A stretch of DNA of 64,000 nucleotides, taken from positions 90,986-154,985 of the forward strand of contig JAPMTP010000105.1 of assembly GCA_026413225.1 (NCBI GenBank). Direction: 5' to 3'. The first letter of the stretch is position 1, and every line of letters starts with the position of its first letter. The notes under the pieces were generated by a model, which saw only the letters and a program-made list of their open reading frames with translations, was not told the DNA's origin and made no database searches. The translations under genes were made by a program, and so were the position numbers. The stretch comes from Otis tarda (Eukaryota > Chordata > Aves > Otidiformes > Otididae). Shown piece after piece: positions 34,165-46,000 of this stretch.

Positions 34165-36058
34165 AGTCGCCTGGACGGGTGAACGGCGGCCGGAGCTGCA
34201 GGACCAGCCCGGCGGGGAGGACGCTCTTAATCTGGGACCAACAAGGAGGGATGGAAGCCCTTGTGAAGGTCGTATCACAATTACATAAGCAGTGGGGTAT
34301 TGATTGTAAGCCCAAAGATTTTACCTCGCAGTTGCGAGGCTTTTGCAACCATTGGGGTCATTGACCAGCCGGTGGATATTCTCCCACCCCGGAAGCGTGG
34401 GATAAATGCATTAAAGCGTTGCTGCCGAGGAGACGATGTCCTCGGGTAGTGGGAAAAACCTTAAGTCGTGGGGGAAAGTTGTACAGGCCCTGCAAAAAGG
34501 CTCCTACAAGAGCAGGAAACCTGGAGGGGCGGCAAGGGACTGTTTGTTAGTCACTCCGAAATTGGGAGTCGGGGCAGCTACGCAGACTCCACACCCCCCA
34601 AACGGCGGTGATTCCACGGAGTCCAAAAACTTCTACTAAGAGGGCGACGCACCCCCTCTACCCGTGAACCCTTCGCCCCCTTGATCCCCGAGCCCTGACC
34701 CGGTTACAGAGGCGCAGAAGCGCGCACAGTCCTTCTGGGGTGGGTTAACTGAGGAAGCCAGGGGCGCTGAAGCCCGGGCGAGACCACCACCTTATGCGCC
34801 CCAAAATGGCGCTGAACCCCTAGGGGGAGGGCGGGGCGAAGACGTCCCCGGCGGGAACAAAGAAGAAGCGCTAGAGATAACAAGCGCACACAAAAGAGGA
34901 CGAGAGGGAAGGTGAGAAAGGAGAAGAAAGGTAATGGGCGACCCGGGAGGGGAGGGGAGTGTGAGTGAAGGGCAGACAGCCAATCTGAGGCGGCCCGCCG
35001 AGCAGAAGGTGGGGCGAACCGAAACGGAGGGACAAGCCAAGGTGTGGGAGGGAACGGCCCGCCCGCAAAGGAAGTAGGCGGGGGCCAACAAAAGCATCGG
35101 GAACCCGGAAGTAACCAGTCAGTCGAGTTCCGAACTCCGGAACAGGCAGGAGCTCGGACGCAGTGGCTCAGAACTGACTCAGACTCAGAGGAGGAGGACA
35201 CGAAGGTAACAAAATTAAAAGCAAAAATACCCCCAGCCAAAATAAAAAAGAATCGCAGAGGGAAGGAATTCCTCTCACGGATTGGAGGGAAGTACAGATT
35301 GCCCAAAGCCGATTGGGTCCCAGCAGCCACGCTGGCGTTCCCGGTCCGGGTGGTGGAGGTGGGGACAAAGGGTTTACTCGCCAATAAAACCCCAAGGATA
35401 TACAAGCGATTGTTAAAGCAATTGCGGACAAAGGGCTCAATTCTGCCTCTGGTCTCCACCCTTATAGATGGTGCTCTTTGGGGGAGACGATGATGCCCCC
35501 ATTTGATATAAAACAAACCTGTAAACTGATCTTTGACGGGGCAGGAATGATTGTTTTTAAACAAGAATGGGAGGACAACTGTGCAAAGCAATTAGCCCAA
35601 GTAACCGGGGCAGATCACCCGCTACATGGCTCCAGCCTGCAGCGGCTGATGGGTTCAGACCCTGCAATGACTATCCCCCAGGCGCAGGGCCCAGGGCCTG
35701 CGGGCCCATGAAGTTATGACAACTACACGTGCGGGGCCAGAGAAGCTATGCCCGCACAGCCTCTAGAGCTATTATCAAGCCATCGTCCGGGTCCACAATA
35801 AAGCAAAAAGAAAGCGAAAGCTTGCGCAGGACTTGTGTGATCGCCTCCAGACAGCGATCGACTCCGACCCTGCCTTCGGCTAAGCCAAAGGCCCGGTTGT
35901 AGCAGAGTGCTTGCGGAAGCAGTGTAATTCGGTAACCAAAGAAATCTACGATCACTACCAACGGGGCCATATCATGGACATGATTAAGCATGTCACGAGA
36001 AGAGCATTTAGCCCCGATCCAGGTGAAGGTCCGCACTGCAATAGCTAATGTGATGGCA

Positions 36059-36197
36059 TGTTTTAAATGCGGCCAGGTGGGCCACGCTGTAGCAAGCTGC
36101 CCTCGGTTAAATCGGTCACAGCATCCCTGCTGTACGGTAACCACCCAGAGGACCGTGTTGGGCCTGTGGAAAGAAAGGGCATTTCGCTAAAGAATGC
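36059..36197 (+). other. Two intact CCHC zinc knuckles (copy B)
   Basis: CFKCGQVGHAVASC at 36059-36100 and CWACGKKGHFAKEC at 36156-36197 both fit CX2CX4HX4C. They are in different frames (an offset of 97 bases), so the linker between them has an indel. Confidence 0.9.
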
Positions 36198-36375
36198 AGA
36201 TCTAAAATCCAGGGAAACGGGAGGGGGAGAGGGCACCTTGGGCCGATCACACTACCAATGGGGTCTCTCCCACTTGGGACACGAGGCGGCCCAATTGTGC
36301 CAACCCCGACGGGGGCGAGACGCTCCCGAACCCGCTGCCCCCTCGAGAAGCGACCAACTTTATGGCTCAACCATG

Positions 36376-36381
36376 GTAAGT
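36376..36381 (+). promoter_or_regulatory. Possible splice donor at gag end (copy B)
   Basis: ATG/GTAAGT at the end of gag matches a strong donor consensus. The equivalent position in copy A reads GGTAGGAG and is weak. A donor here could join gag-end RNA to downstream env, but no usage evidence exists. Confidence 0.35.
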
Positions 36382-36499
36382 ACCAGGTGACGGGGGATTA
36401 ACCCGAGCTCACGAATGAAGAGCATTTTAGCCCACAATTTCCAGCAATGGCTGTCCGCACTGCAATACACTGAATGTAAGTAAATACGGAATGCGTTAC

Positions 36500-37140
<641 letters not shown>

Positions 37141-38440
37141 GCTCGGAAGAGTGCTCAATTGGTAGTAACACTCTGTACTGAAAAGGGACTGGGTATTCCC
37201 AAGGCCTTGCCATACTCTGCACGTTTTCCTTTTTTCATTCATATAGAGAAAATCTTCTGAGCTCAGAGTATCTACACGGAGCAGAAATAGAGTTTGCATG
37301 AAAGATTTTTCTGCTCACTGAATCAGCAAACCTTACTAATATGAAATGAGTTCAGAGGGAGTAAGCTTGAAGCACTTGCCAATTCAGTCATATTAATTAC
37401 AGGAGCACCTTCAGGCCCCAGTGTATAAAAATGGTATCACAGGAAAAGCTGAGCAGGGATTTCATGGACACAGCTGGTTCCCTGGAGAGTGTTGCCATGG
37501 GGGTGCTGGCAGGGCATATGAGGTAGTCCAAAATTGCATCTCAAAGAATTCAAGCTGCAAGTCATAGGAGATAGACTGTTGTATCGCATCAACACCACAG
37601 TTTTTTTCTGATGGATTCCAGAATCCCACTACAAAATCAGCCTTCAACAGCCTTGTTAGGATCCAGATAGCATGGGGATAGAATGGCATCCCTGAGGAAA
37701 ATGGCTGAAGAAGATAAGCTTTGTTTAAATTTGTAGTTATTTTCTTTCAGCTAAAACCTAGAAATAAGGCATTTAGGGTTTTTTCAGATTTGGGGATTTG
37801 GAAGAGACACTGGTGGAATTTCAAACAGCCGTACTCCAGGTCTTTATATAGAGAAAGCTCTGAAGCAGCAGGAGCAGAAATAGAGTTTGGTGAAAGATTT
37901 TTCTGCTCACTGTTACACCCCTTCTCTGGTAGCAATACGAAGTGCCTTCCAAATCTGCTTGAATAACTGAAGTTACCCAGTTCAGACCCCAATGAACAAT
38001 AGGAGCTTGATATTCATAGTTTCACCAGAGCAGTGGCTGATGTGAGATTTCAACAGAGGGTTTCCACGCAGAGAGTCTGCAATGCTTAAGAAGACATCTG
38101 CTGTAGAGAGGACTACTATTGTGAATAACACTTACAGCTGCTTCTGATGGACGTAGAATCACCAAGCAAAAATCTTTTATCACTTTAAAGAATTTGCCAT
38201 AGGATCCAGATAGCACATGTATCCTGAGAGCAACAAACTCATCAAAATCTGACAAAACTGAACGTTACCCAGGGATGACTTTTTGGGTGCTTTCCATTCA
38301 GTAGCTTAACTTAGAAGTAAAAAGGGAGAGAGAAATTTTCTTCACAAAAGCCCTGGACTTAATAACAGACACTAATGGATTTGCTCCCTTTGATCATACC
38401 CCAGAACATCATTCTGTCAAAGCGAGAACCCCTCACAGTG
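37141..38440 (-). pseudogene. DICER1: Antisense DICER1 segment, RNase IIIa and linker part, copy B (scrambled)
   Basis: The minus strand shows TTTTGATGAGTTTG-type linker sequence near 38250, EYGCLK (37830), EQKNLS (37905) and VVGFWNPSEKNCGVDA with QQSISYDLQ (37640-37570). The last block lies at lower coordinates than EYGCLK, the reverse of the true Dicer order, so the segment is rearranged. Between 37200 and 37560 pieces from RNase IIIa, linker and RNase IIIb alternate every few tens of bases. It is non-coding as written. The remaining layout agrees with copy A. Confidence 0.85.
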
Positions 38441-38889
38441 CACTAACCAGAAGCTACACTAATGATCGTGGGGGCGCAGGAACTCCCAGAGGTGCACGGG
38501 AGAAGCATCCTTGGTACAACAGAGTCAAGAATTCCAGTGCCTTGAGGGTGGCAGTAGATGAGGACCTGGCTAGGGAATTGTTCAACAATCAAAATGGGGA
38601 AGTGGCATTAGAACAATCAATCAGATTCATTATCTGAAGTAGTGTTGCAAAATCGCAGAGGATTGAACCTGATGTTCTTGCAGCAAGGAGGAGTGTGCGC
38701 AGCGTCAAGGGAAGAGTGCTGTGTGTATGCGGACCACACCGGGAATAGTGAGGGACACCATTAAGGCCAAATTGCGAGAGGGATTGGAGAAACGGAGAAG
38801 GGAACGAGGGAGGCACAACAGAGTTGGTTTGCATCATGGTCTAGCAATTCACCACAGATGGTTACACCACCCTGGTAATATCTACCCTG
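38441..38889 (+). pseudogene. env: env transmembrane-subunit remnant, copy B
   Basis: Fusion-peptide-like GGAGTP segment near 38470, then a heptad-repeat segment with indels. From 38645 one frame stays open through the immunosuppressive-domain-like [16 protein letters not shown] to the CX6CC motif ending at 38722. The surface subunit and membrane anchor are not recognised. The TM segment joins the DICER1 segment at the same place as in copy A, so the capture junction predates the two copies. Confidence 0.84.
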
Positions 38890-39880
38890 GTAGGGCCGAT
38901 CGCAATGATCCATGTTAACATTGATCTTCGGACCCTGAATATTAAACAGACTGCAAATGTCGTTTGTCAAGAGCCGGTTAGAGACGGTTAACATTCATGT
39001 TAGTGGAACGCATGGAACACCAACAATTGCTTTAAGGTTCCGTTTGTCCCAGAATTATCCTTAATCATTCCCCATTTACCATCCGCCTAGCGTATTTAGC
39101 CTTATAGATGGCTTTCGCGAGATGATTACACAGTATTTTCAATCAGGTTTACTAACAGTATTAGGCTTGCCTTCGCTTTTACGCCTACTCACAAAGTGCC
39201 ATTAATCGATCTTTTTAAGGTAACAACTATTTTAAGATATATATATCTTTTAAGATTGCTGTAAAGCATAGAACAAGAACAGAATATTTTAACTAACTTA
39301 ACTATACACTTAGTATGTTTTTTATCCGAAATCATGGTGTATATATTCTTGAACTGGATCCAAAGTGTGTCTTTGTAGCCGCGGTACTAATTTATTGTGT
39401 TCTGTCATTGTAGATTCCTTGGTCCCCTTGTAGTGGGACCCCGATGGCCCTGAATGGTAACCTTTTACACCGCTGATGGACCCTTTGTAAACCTGTATTT
39501 GTTCCAGAATGCAAGTAAGTGCTGTAATGAAAGGTTGTGAGCAGTGTTTAGCTGGAATTTCGAGTGTCCTAGGTGAGTAAAGAGAGGGTTGTGTATGTGT
39601 ATGCTGGAAAAGAGGAAGTCAGACTAAGGGAAGAGAGGAAGTAGTTGCTCAGTCGGATTCTGGGGGAGTGGCAGCACCCGTCAGACTCTGGGGAAGGGGT
39701 GGTACAGCAACTGAGTTGCTGGACATGGAGCAAAGACGGGATCAGAGAATGAATCGATAAAATAGGGAAGCGGTCAGAGTGGAGGAACATTAAAGAAAAG
39801 TTTTCTAGGTTGTGTACTTGCTCACTGTACTTGCTCACGGGACAGATATCGTCGGGACTGACGCACGGAAAGTAAGAAGA
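38890..39880. other. Conserved 3' region of unknown origin, copy B
   Basis: Counterpart of 31191-32219. It has the palindrome at 39234-39249, a TACTAAT branch-point-like motif (39386-39392) followed by a pyrimidine-rich tract and acceptor-like TTGTAG ending at 39413, and donor-like AGGTGAGT at 39571-39578. The stretch from about 39550 to 39810 is essentially identical to copy A. No gene is identified. Confidence 0.7.
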
Positions 39881-39894
39881 TCCTCTACCCAGCA

Positions 39895-40068
39895 GTGGCG
39901 AATCCATATACCCTGCTGTCTGTGATGACACCTGAACCAATTTGGCTTGCTGCTCTAGATTTGAAGGACGTTTTCTTTTGCCTCCCTTTCCACGAAGCCA
40001 GTCGAAACTCGTTTGCATTCAAATGGAAAAAGATCTGTGAGTATTTTGGCCAATTTAATTACGCATAG
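39895..40068 (+). pseudogene. pol: Reverse transcriptase fragment, copy B (uninterrupted)
   Basis: 57 open codons ending in TAG inside the polypurine tract edge. VANPYTLLS, then ALDLKDVFFCLPF (the motif-A region with the first catalytic Asp of RT) and a FAFKW segment are typical of gammaretrovirus-like class I RT. Only this portion of pol exists and it lies 3' of env. Its class I affinity beside a class II gag suggests a recombinant ancestor or a captured scrap; the affinity is an inference from a short segment. Confidence 0.82.
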
Positions 40069-40081
40069 GGAGGGGGGGAAA
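40067..40081 (+). other. Polypurine tract (copy B)
   Basis: AGGGAGGGGGGGAAA directly before LTR 4, one G longer than in copy A. Confidence 0.9.
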
Positions 40082-40365
40082 TGTGGGTAGTTAGGGTCTG
40101 GTGACCGGAAGATATTCAAAGGGCGCTGTACGGAAAGATAGGGTCTCCGTCCTAATGACCAATAGCTGGTCAGTTTGTGATGAAAGCAGACGGAAATAAC
40201 GTTGTAAACCTAAGCGGGTATATAAGGTTGTGTTACCCGTGGTCAATAAACGCCATTTTGCCGTCCACCACACTAAAGGGTGTCAGCGTGCTGATGGACC
40301 GAGCGGCCTGGGGTTGGTCGCCGTGCCGCTTCCTGAACCAGGTCGCCACGCCAACAAAGGCAACA
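40082..40365 (+). repeat. LTR 4 (3' LTR of copy B)
   Basis: 284 bp from TGTGGG to GGCAACA. It is longer than the others through small insertions such as TTCAAAGG near 40115 and AAAGG near 40275. It has TATATAA at 40219-40225 and an intact AATAAA at 40245-40250, close together as in a compact retroviral R region. Confidence 0.94.
40245..40250 (+). terminator. Polyadenylation signal AATAAA in LTR 4
   Basis: AATAAA lies 20 bp after the TATA box, in the sequence GTCAATAAACGCC. The equivalent in LTR 1 is AATACA and in LTRs 2 and 3 ACATAAA, so LTR 4 has the best-preserved signal. Confidence 0.65.
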
Positions 40366-40371
40366 GGCAGG
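40366..40371. repeat. Right target-site duplication GGCAGG
   Basis: Directly after LTR 4 the satellite resumes as GGCAGG GGATCTGAAG, in the same monomer phase in which it stopped at 26386. Confidence 0.88.
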
Positions 40372-41270
40372 GGATCTGAAGTGAAATGGGCAACCAATAA
40401 AGCTCTTTTAGACTTTGTTTGGAGCCACCAACAGCCAGCTACGGTGCCTGTGCCTGTGCTGGCTGCTGGCAGCTTGTGGGCGGGCTCCTGACTCACCAGG
40501 AGTGGAGCTGACAACTCACAGCTGCATTGCAACTGCTTACCACGTGGCATCATCCATTTTGCTGCAGGGGCAAGCTTGCTTCAGAGCAGGCAAAACTGCA
40601 CTGGGCAGGGGATCTGAAGTGAAATAGGCAACCAAAATAGCTCTTTTAGACTTTGTTTGGAGCCACCAACAGCCAGCTACAGTGCCTGTGCCTGGGCTGG
40701 CTGCTGGCAGCTTGTGGGCGGGCTCCTGACTCACCAGGGGTGGAGCTGACAACTCACAGCTGCATTCCAACTGCTTACCAGGAGGCATCAGCCATTTTGC
40801 TGCAGGGACAAACTTGCTTCAGAGCAGGCAAAACTGCACTGGGCAGGTGATCTGAAGTGAAATGGTCAACCAAATATGCTCTTTTAGACTTTGTTTGGAG
40901 CCACCAACAGCCAGCTACAGTGCCTGTGCCTGGGCTGGCTGCTGGCAGCTTGTGGGCGGGCTCCTGACTCACCAGGGGTGGAGCTGACAACTCACAGCTG
41001 CATTCCAACTGCTTAACAGGAGGCATCAGCCATTTTGCTGCAGGGACAAACTTGCTTCAGAGCAGGCAAAACTGCACTGGGCAGGGGATCTGAAGTGAAA
41101 TGGTCAACCAAATATGCTCTTTTAGACTTTGTTTGGAGCCACCAACAGCCAGCTACAGTGCCTGTGCCTGGGCTGGCTGCTGGCAGCTTGTGGGCGGGCT
41201 CCTGACTCACCAGGGGTGGAGCTGACAACTCACAGCTGCATTCCAACTGCTTACCACGAGGCATCAGCCA

Positions 41271-41325
41271 TTTTGCTGCGGAGACAAGCTTCACAGCAGG
41301 CAAAACTGCATTGGGCAGGGGATCT
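41271..41325. repeat. Variant monomer shared across the insertion (GCGGAGACAAGCTTCACAGC)
   Basis: Has the linked changes CTGCGGAGACAAGCTTCACAGC and GCATTGGG. The same linked set occurs at about 26109-26152 and in the monomer the ERV interrupts (26344-26386, with AATCTTC). It ties the right arm to the diverged segment left of the ERV. Confidence 0.75.
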
Positions 41326-43263
41326 GAAGTGAAATGGGCAACCAAAAAAGCTCTTTTAGACTTTGTTTGGAGCCACCAACAGCCAGCTACGGTGCCTGTG
41401 CCTGTGCTGGCTGCTGGCAGCTTGTGGGCGGGCTCCTGACTCACCAGGGGTGGAGCTGACAACTCACAGCTGCATTCCAACTGCTTTCCACGTGGCATCA
41501 TCCATTTTGCTGCAGGGGCAAGCTTGCTTCAGAGCAGGCAAAACTGCACTGGGCAGGGGATCTGAAGTGAAATAGGCAACCAAAAAAGCTCTTTTAGACT
41601 TTGTTTGGAGCCACCAACAGCCAGCTACGGTGCCTGTGCCTGTCTGGCTGCTGGCAGCTTGTGGGCGGGCTCCTGACTCACCAGGGGTGGAGCTGACAAC
41701 TCACAGCTGCATTGCAACTGCTTACCACGAGGCATCAGCCATTTTGCTGCAGGGACAAACTTGCTTCAGAGCAGGCAAAACTGCACTGGGCAGGGATCTG
41801 AAGTGAAATGGGCAACCAAAAAGCTCTTTTAGACTTTGTTTGGAGCCACCAACAGCCAGCTACAGTGCCTGTGCCTGGGCTGGCTGCTGGCAGCTTGTGT
41901 GCGGGCTCCTGACTCACCAGGGGTGGAGCTGACAACTCACAGCTGCATTCCAACTGCTTACCAGGAGGCATCATCCATTTTGCTGCAGGGACAAACTTGT
42001 TTCAGAGCAGGCAGAACTGCACTGGGCAGGGGATCTGAAGTGAAATAGGCAACCAAAAAAGCTCTTTTAGACTTTGTTTGGAGCCACCAACAGCCAGCTA
42101 CGGTGCCTGTGCCTGGGCTGGCTGCTGGCAGCTTGTGGGCGGGCTCCTGACTCACCAGGGGTGGAGCTGACAACTCACAGCTGCATTCCAAGTGCTTACC
42201 ACGAGGCATCAGCCATTTTGCTGCAGGGACAAACTTGCTTCAGAGCAGGCAAAACTGCACTGGGCAGGGGATCTGAAGTGAAATAGGCAACCAAAAAAGC
42301 TCTTTTAGACTTTGTTTGGAGCCACCAACAGCCAGCTACAGTGCCTGTGCCTGTGCTGGCTGCTGGCAGCTTGTGGGCGGGCTCCTGACTCACCAGGGGT
42401 GGAGCTGACAACTCACAGCTGCATTCCAACTGCTTACCACGAGGCATCATCCATTTTGCTGCAGGGGCAAGCTTGCTTCAGAGCAGGCAAAACTGCACTG
42501 GGCAGGGGATCTGAAGTGAAATAGGCAACCAAAAAAGCTCTTTTAGACTTTGTTTGGAGCCACCAACAGCCAGCTACAGTGCCTGTGCCTGGGCTGGCTG
42601 CTGGCAGCTTGTGGGCGGGCTCCTGACTCACCAGGGGTGGAGCTGACAACTCACAGCTGCATTGCAACTGCTTACCACGAGGCATCAGCCATTTTGCTGC
42701 AGGGACAAACTTGCTTCAGAGCAGGCAAAACTGCACTGGGCAGGGGATCTGAAGTGAAATAGGCAACCAAAAAAGCTCTTTTAGACTTTGTTTGGAGCCA
42801 CCAACAGCCAGCTACAGTGCCTGTGCCTGGGCTGGCTGCTGGCAGCTTGTGGGCGGGCTCCTGACTCACCAGGGGTGGAGCTGACAACTCACAGCTGCAT
42901 TCCAACTGCTTACCACGAGGCATCAGCCATTTTGCTGCAGGGACAAACTTGCTTCAGAGCAGGCAAAACTGCACTGGGCAGGGGATCTGAAGTGAAATGG
43001 GCAACCAAATAAAGCTCTTTTAGACTTTGTTTGGAGCCACCAACAGCCAGCTACAGTGCCTGTGCCTGGGCTGGCTGCTGGCAGCTTGTGGGCGGGCTCC
43101 TGACTCACCAGGGGTGGAGCTGACAACTCACAGCTGCATTCCAACTGCTTACCAGGAGGCATCAGCCATTTTGCTGCAGAGACAAATTGCTTCAGAGCAG
43201 GCAAAACTGCATTGGGCAGGGGATCTGAAGTGAAATGGGCAACCAAAAAAGCTCTTTTAGACT

Positions 43264-46000
43264 TTGTTTGGAGCCACCAACAGCCAGCTACGGTGCCTGT
43301 GCCTGTGCTGGCTGCTGGCAGCTTGTGGGCGGGCTCCTGACTCACCAGGGGTGGAGCTGAAAACTCACAGCTGCATTGCAACTGCTTACCACGTGGCATC
43401 ATCCATTTTGCTGCAGGGGCAAGCTTGCTTCAGAGCAGGCAAAACTGCACTGGGCAGGGGATCTGAAGTGAAATAGGCAACCAAAAAAGCTCTTTTAGAC
43501 TTTGTTTGGAGCCACCAACAGCCAGCTACGGTGCCTGTGCCTGGGCTGGCTGCTGGCAGCTTGTGGGCGGGCTCCTGACTCACCAGGGGTGGAGCTGACA
43601 ACTCACAGCTGCATTGCAACTGCTTACCACGAGGCATCAGCCATTTTGCTGCAGGGACAAACTTGCTTCAGAGCAGGCAAAACTGCACTGGGCAGGGGAT
43701 CTGAAGTGAAATAGGCAACCAAAAAGCTCTTTTAGACTTTGTTTGGAGCCACCAACAGCCAGCTACAGTGCCTGTGCCTGGGCTGGCTGCTGGCAGCTTG
43801 TGGGCGGGCTCCTGACTCACCAGGGGTGGAGCTGACAACTCACAGCTGCATTCCAACTGCTTACCACGAGGCATCAGCCATTTTGCTGCAGGGACAAACT
43901 TGCTTCAGAGCAGGCAAAACTGCACTGGGCAGGGGATCTGAAGTGAAATGGGCAACCAAAAAGCTCTTTTAGACTTTGTTTGGAGCCACCAACAGCCAGC
44001 TACAGTGCCTGTGCCTGTGCTGGCTGCTGGCAGCTTGTGGGCGGGCTCCTGACTCACCAGGGGTGGAGCTGACAACTCACAGCTGCATTCCAACTGCTTA
44101 CCACGAGGCATCAGCCATTTTGCTGCAGGGACAAACTTGCTTCAGAGCAGGCAAAACTGCACTGGGCAGGGGATCTGAAGTGAAATGGGCAACCAAAAAA
44201 GCTCTTTTAGACTTTGTTTGGAGCCACCAACAGCCAGCTACAGTGCCTGTGCCTGGGCTGGCTGCTGGCAGCTTGTGGGCGGGCTCCTGACTCACCAGGG
44301 GTGGAGCTGACAACTCACAGCTGCATTCCAACTGCTTAACAGGAGGCATCAGCCATTTTGCTGCAGGGACAAACTTGCTTCAGAGCAGGCAAAACTGCAC
44401 TGGGCAGGGGATCTGAAGTGAAATGGTCAACCAAATATGCTCTTTTAGACTTTGTTTGGAGCCACCAACAGCCAGCTACGGTGCCTGTGCCTGTTTTGGC
44501 TGCTGGCAGCTTGTGGGCGGGCTCCTGACTCACCAGGGGTGGAGCTGACAACTCACAGCTGCATTCCAACTGCTTACCACGAGGCATCAGCCATTTTGCT
44601 GCAGGGACAAACTTGCTTCAGAGCAGGCAAAACTGCACTGGGCAGGGGATCTGAAGTGAAATGGGCAACCAAAAAGCTCTTTTAGACTTTGTTTGGAGCC
44701 ACCAACAGCCAGCTACAGTGCCTGTGCCTGGTCTGGCTGCTGGCAGCTTGTGGGCGGGCTCCTGACTCACCAGGGGTGGAGCTGACAACTCACAGCTGCA
44801 TTCCAACTGCTTACCACGAGGCGTCAGCCATTTTGCTGCAGGGACAAAATTGCTTCAGAGCAGGCAAAACTGCACTGGGCAGGGGATCTGAAGTGAAATG
44901 GTCAACCAATAATGCTCTTTTAGACTTTGTTTGGAGCCACCAACAGCCAGCTACAGTGCCTGTGCCTGGGCTGGCTGCTGGCAGCTTGTGGGCGGGCTCC
45001 TGACTCACCAGGGGTGGAGCTGACAACTCACAGCTGCATTCCAACTGCTTACCACGAGGCATCAGCCATTTTGCTGCAGGGACAAACTTGCTTCAGAGCA
45101 GGCAAAACTGCACTGGGCAGGGGATCTGAAGTGAAATAGGCAACCAAAAAGCTCTTTTAGACTTTGTTTGGAGCCACCAACAGCCAGCTACAGTGCCTGT
45201 GCCTGGGCTGGCTGCTGGCAGCTTGTGGGCGGGCTCCTGACTCACCAGGGGTGGAGCTGACAACTCACAGCTGCATTGCAACTGCTTACCACGAGGCATC
45301 AGCCATTTTGCTGCAGGGACAAACTTGCTTCAGAGCAGGCAAAACTGCACTGGGCAGGGGATCTGAAGTGAAATAGGCAACCAAAAAGCTCTTTTAGACT
45401 TTGTTTGGAGCCACCAACAGCCAGCTACAGTGCCTGTGCCTGGGCTGGCTGCTGGCAGCTTGTGGGCGGGCTCCTGACTCACCAGGGGTGGAGCTGACAA
45501 CTCACAGCTGCATTCCAACTGCTTACCACGAGGCATCAGCCATTTTGCTGCAGGGACAAACTTGTTTCAGAGCAGGCAAAACTGCACTGGGCAGGGGATC
45601 TGAAGTGAAATAGGCAACCAAAAAAGCTCTTTTAGACTTTGTTTGGAGCCACCAACAGCCAGCTACAGTGCCTGTGCCTGTTTTGGCTGCTGGCAGCTTG
45701 TGGGCGGGCTCCTGACTCACCAGGGGTGGAGCTGACAACTCACAGCTGCATTCCAACTGCTTACCACGAGGCATCAGCCATTTTGCTGCAGGGACAAGCT
45801 TCAGAGCAGGCAAAACTGCACTGGGCAGGTGATCTGAAGTGAAATGGTCAACCAATAATGCTCTTTTAGACTTTGTTTGGAGCCACCAACAGCCAGCTAC
45901 GGTGCCTGTGCCTGTGCTGGCTGCTGGCAGCTTGTGGGCGGGCTCCTGACTCACCAGGAGTGGAGCTGACTGCTTACCACGTGGCATCATCCATTTTGCT
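43264..46000. repeat. Satellite block repeated about 8.24 kb downstream
   Basis: The order of variant monomers here (a CATTGC/CCACGTGG/GGGGCAAGC monomer at 43264, GCTTAACAGG at 44334, GTTTTGG plus short GGGACAAGCTTC at 45681-45800, then GGTGATCTG with CCAATAATGC) recurs at 51506, 52577, 53931-54050 and after, with offsets of 8242-8250 bp. This is a higher-order duplication of roughly 35 monomers. Confidence 0.72.
45950..45990. repeat. Monomer with 21-bp deletion (GGAGCTGAC/TGCTTACC)
   Basis: The 21 bases from AACTCACAGCTG to TTCCAAC are missing after GGAGCTGAC at 45970. Identical deletions with the same CCAGGAGTGG and CCACGTGG context are at 46899 and 50672. A related one (GGAGATGAC/TACTTACC) is at 54694. 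All lie in the right arm. Confidence 0.85.

Larger units (their letters stand above)
34251..36395 (+). pseudogene. gag: gag pseudogene, copy B
   Basis: Same architecture as copy A. From the ATG at 34251 the frame is open for the first 37 codons (MEALVKVVSQLHKQWG), then breaks. Matrix, purine-rich linker, capsid and nucleocapsid blocks follow in order across changing frames. The capsid block has DIKQTCKLIFDGAGM near 35500. Frameshift positions differ from those in copy A, so the breaks arose separately, or are sequencing errors. The duplicated capsid-nucleocapsid stretch of copy A is absent. Confidence 0.87.

Noticed and set aside
34704-35591. 295-codon open frame on the minus strand of copy B (and shorter ones at 27205-28103 in copy A)
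   Set aside because: It is the reverse of the gag purine-rich and capsid region. Copy A breaks the same frame into pieces, and a purine-rich sense strand leaves few stops on the opposite strand.
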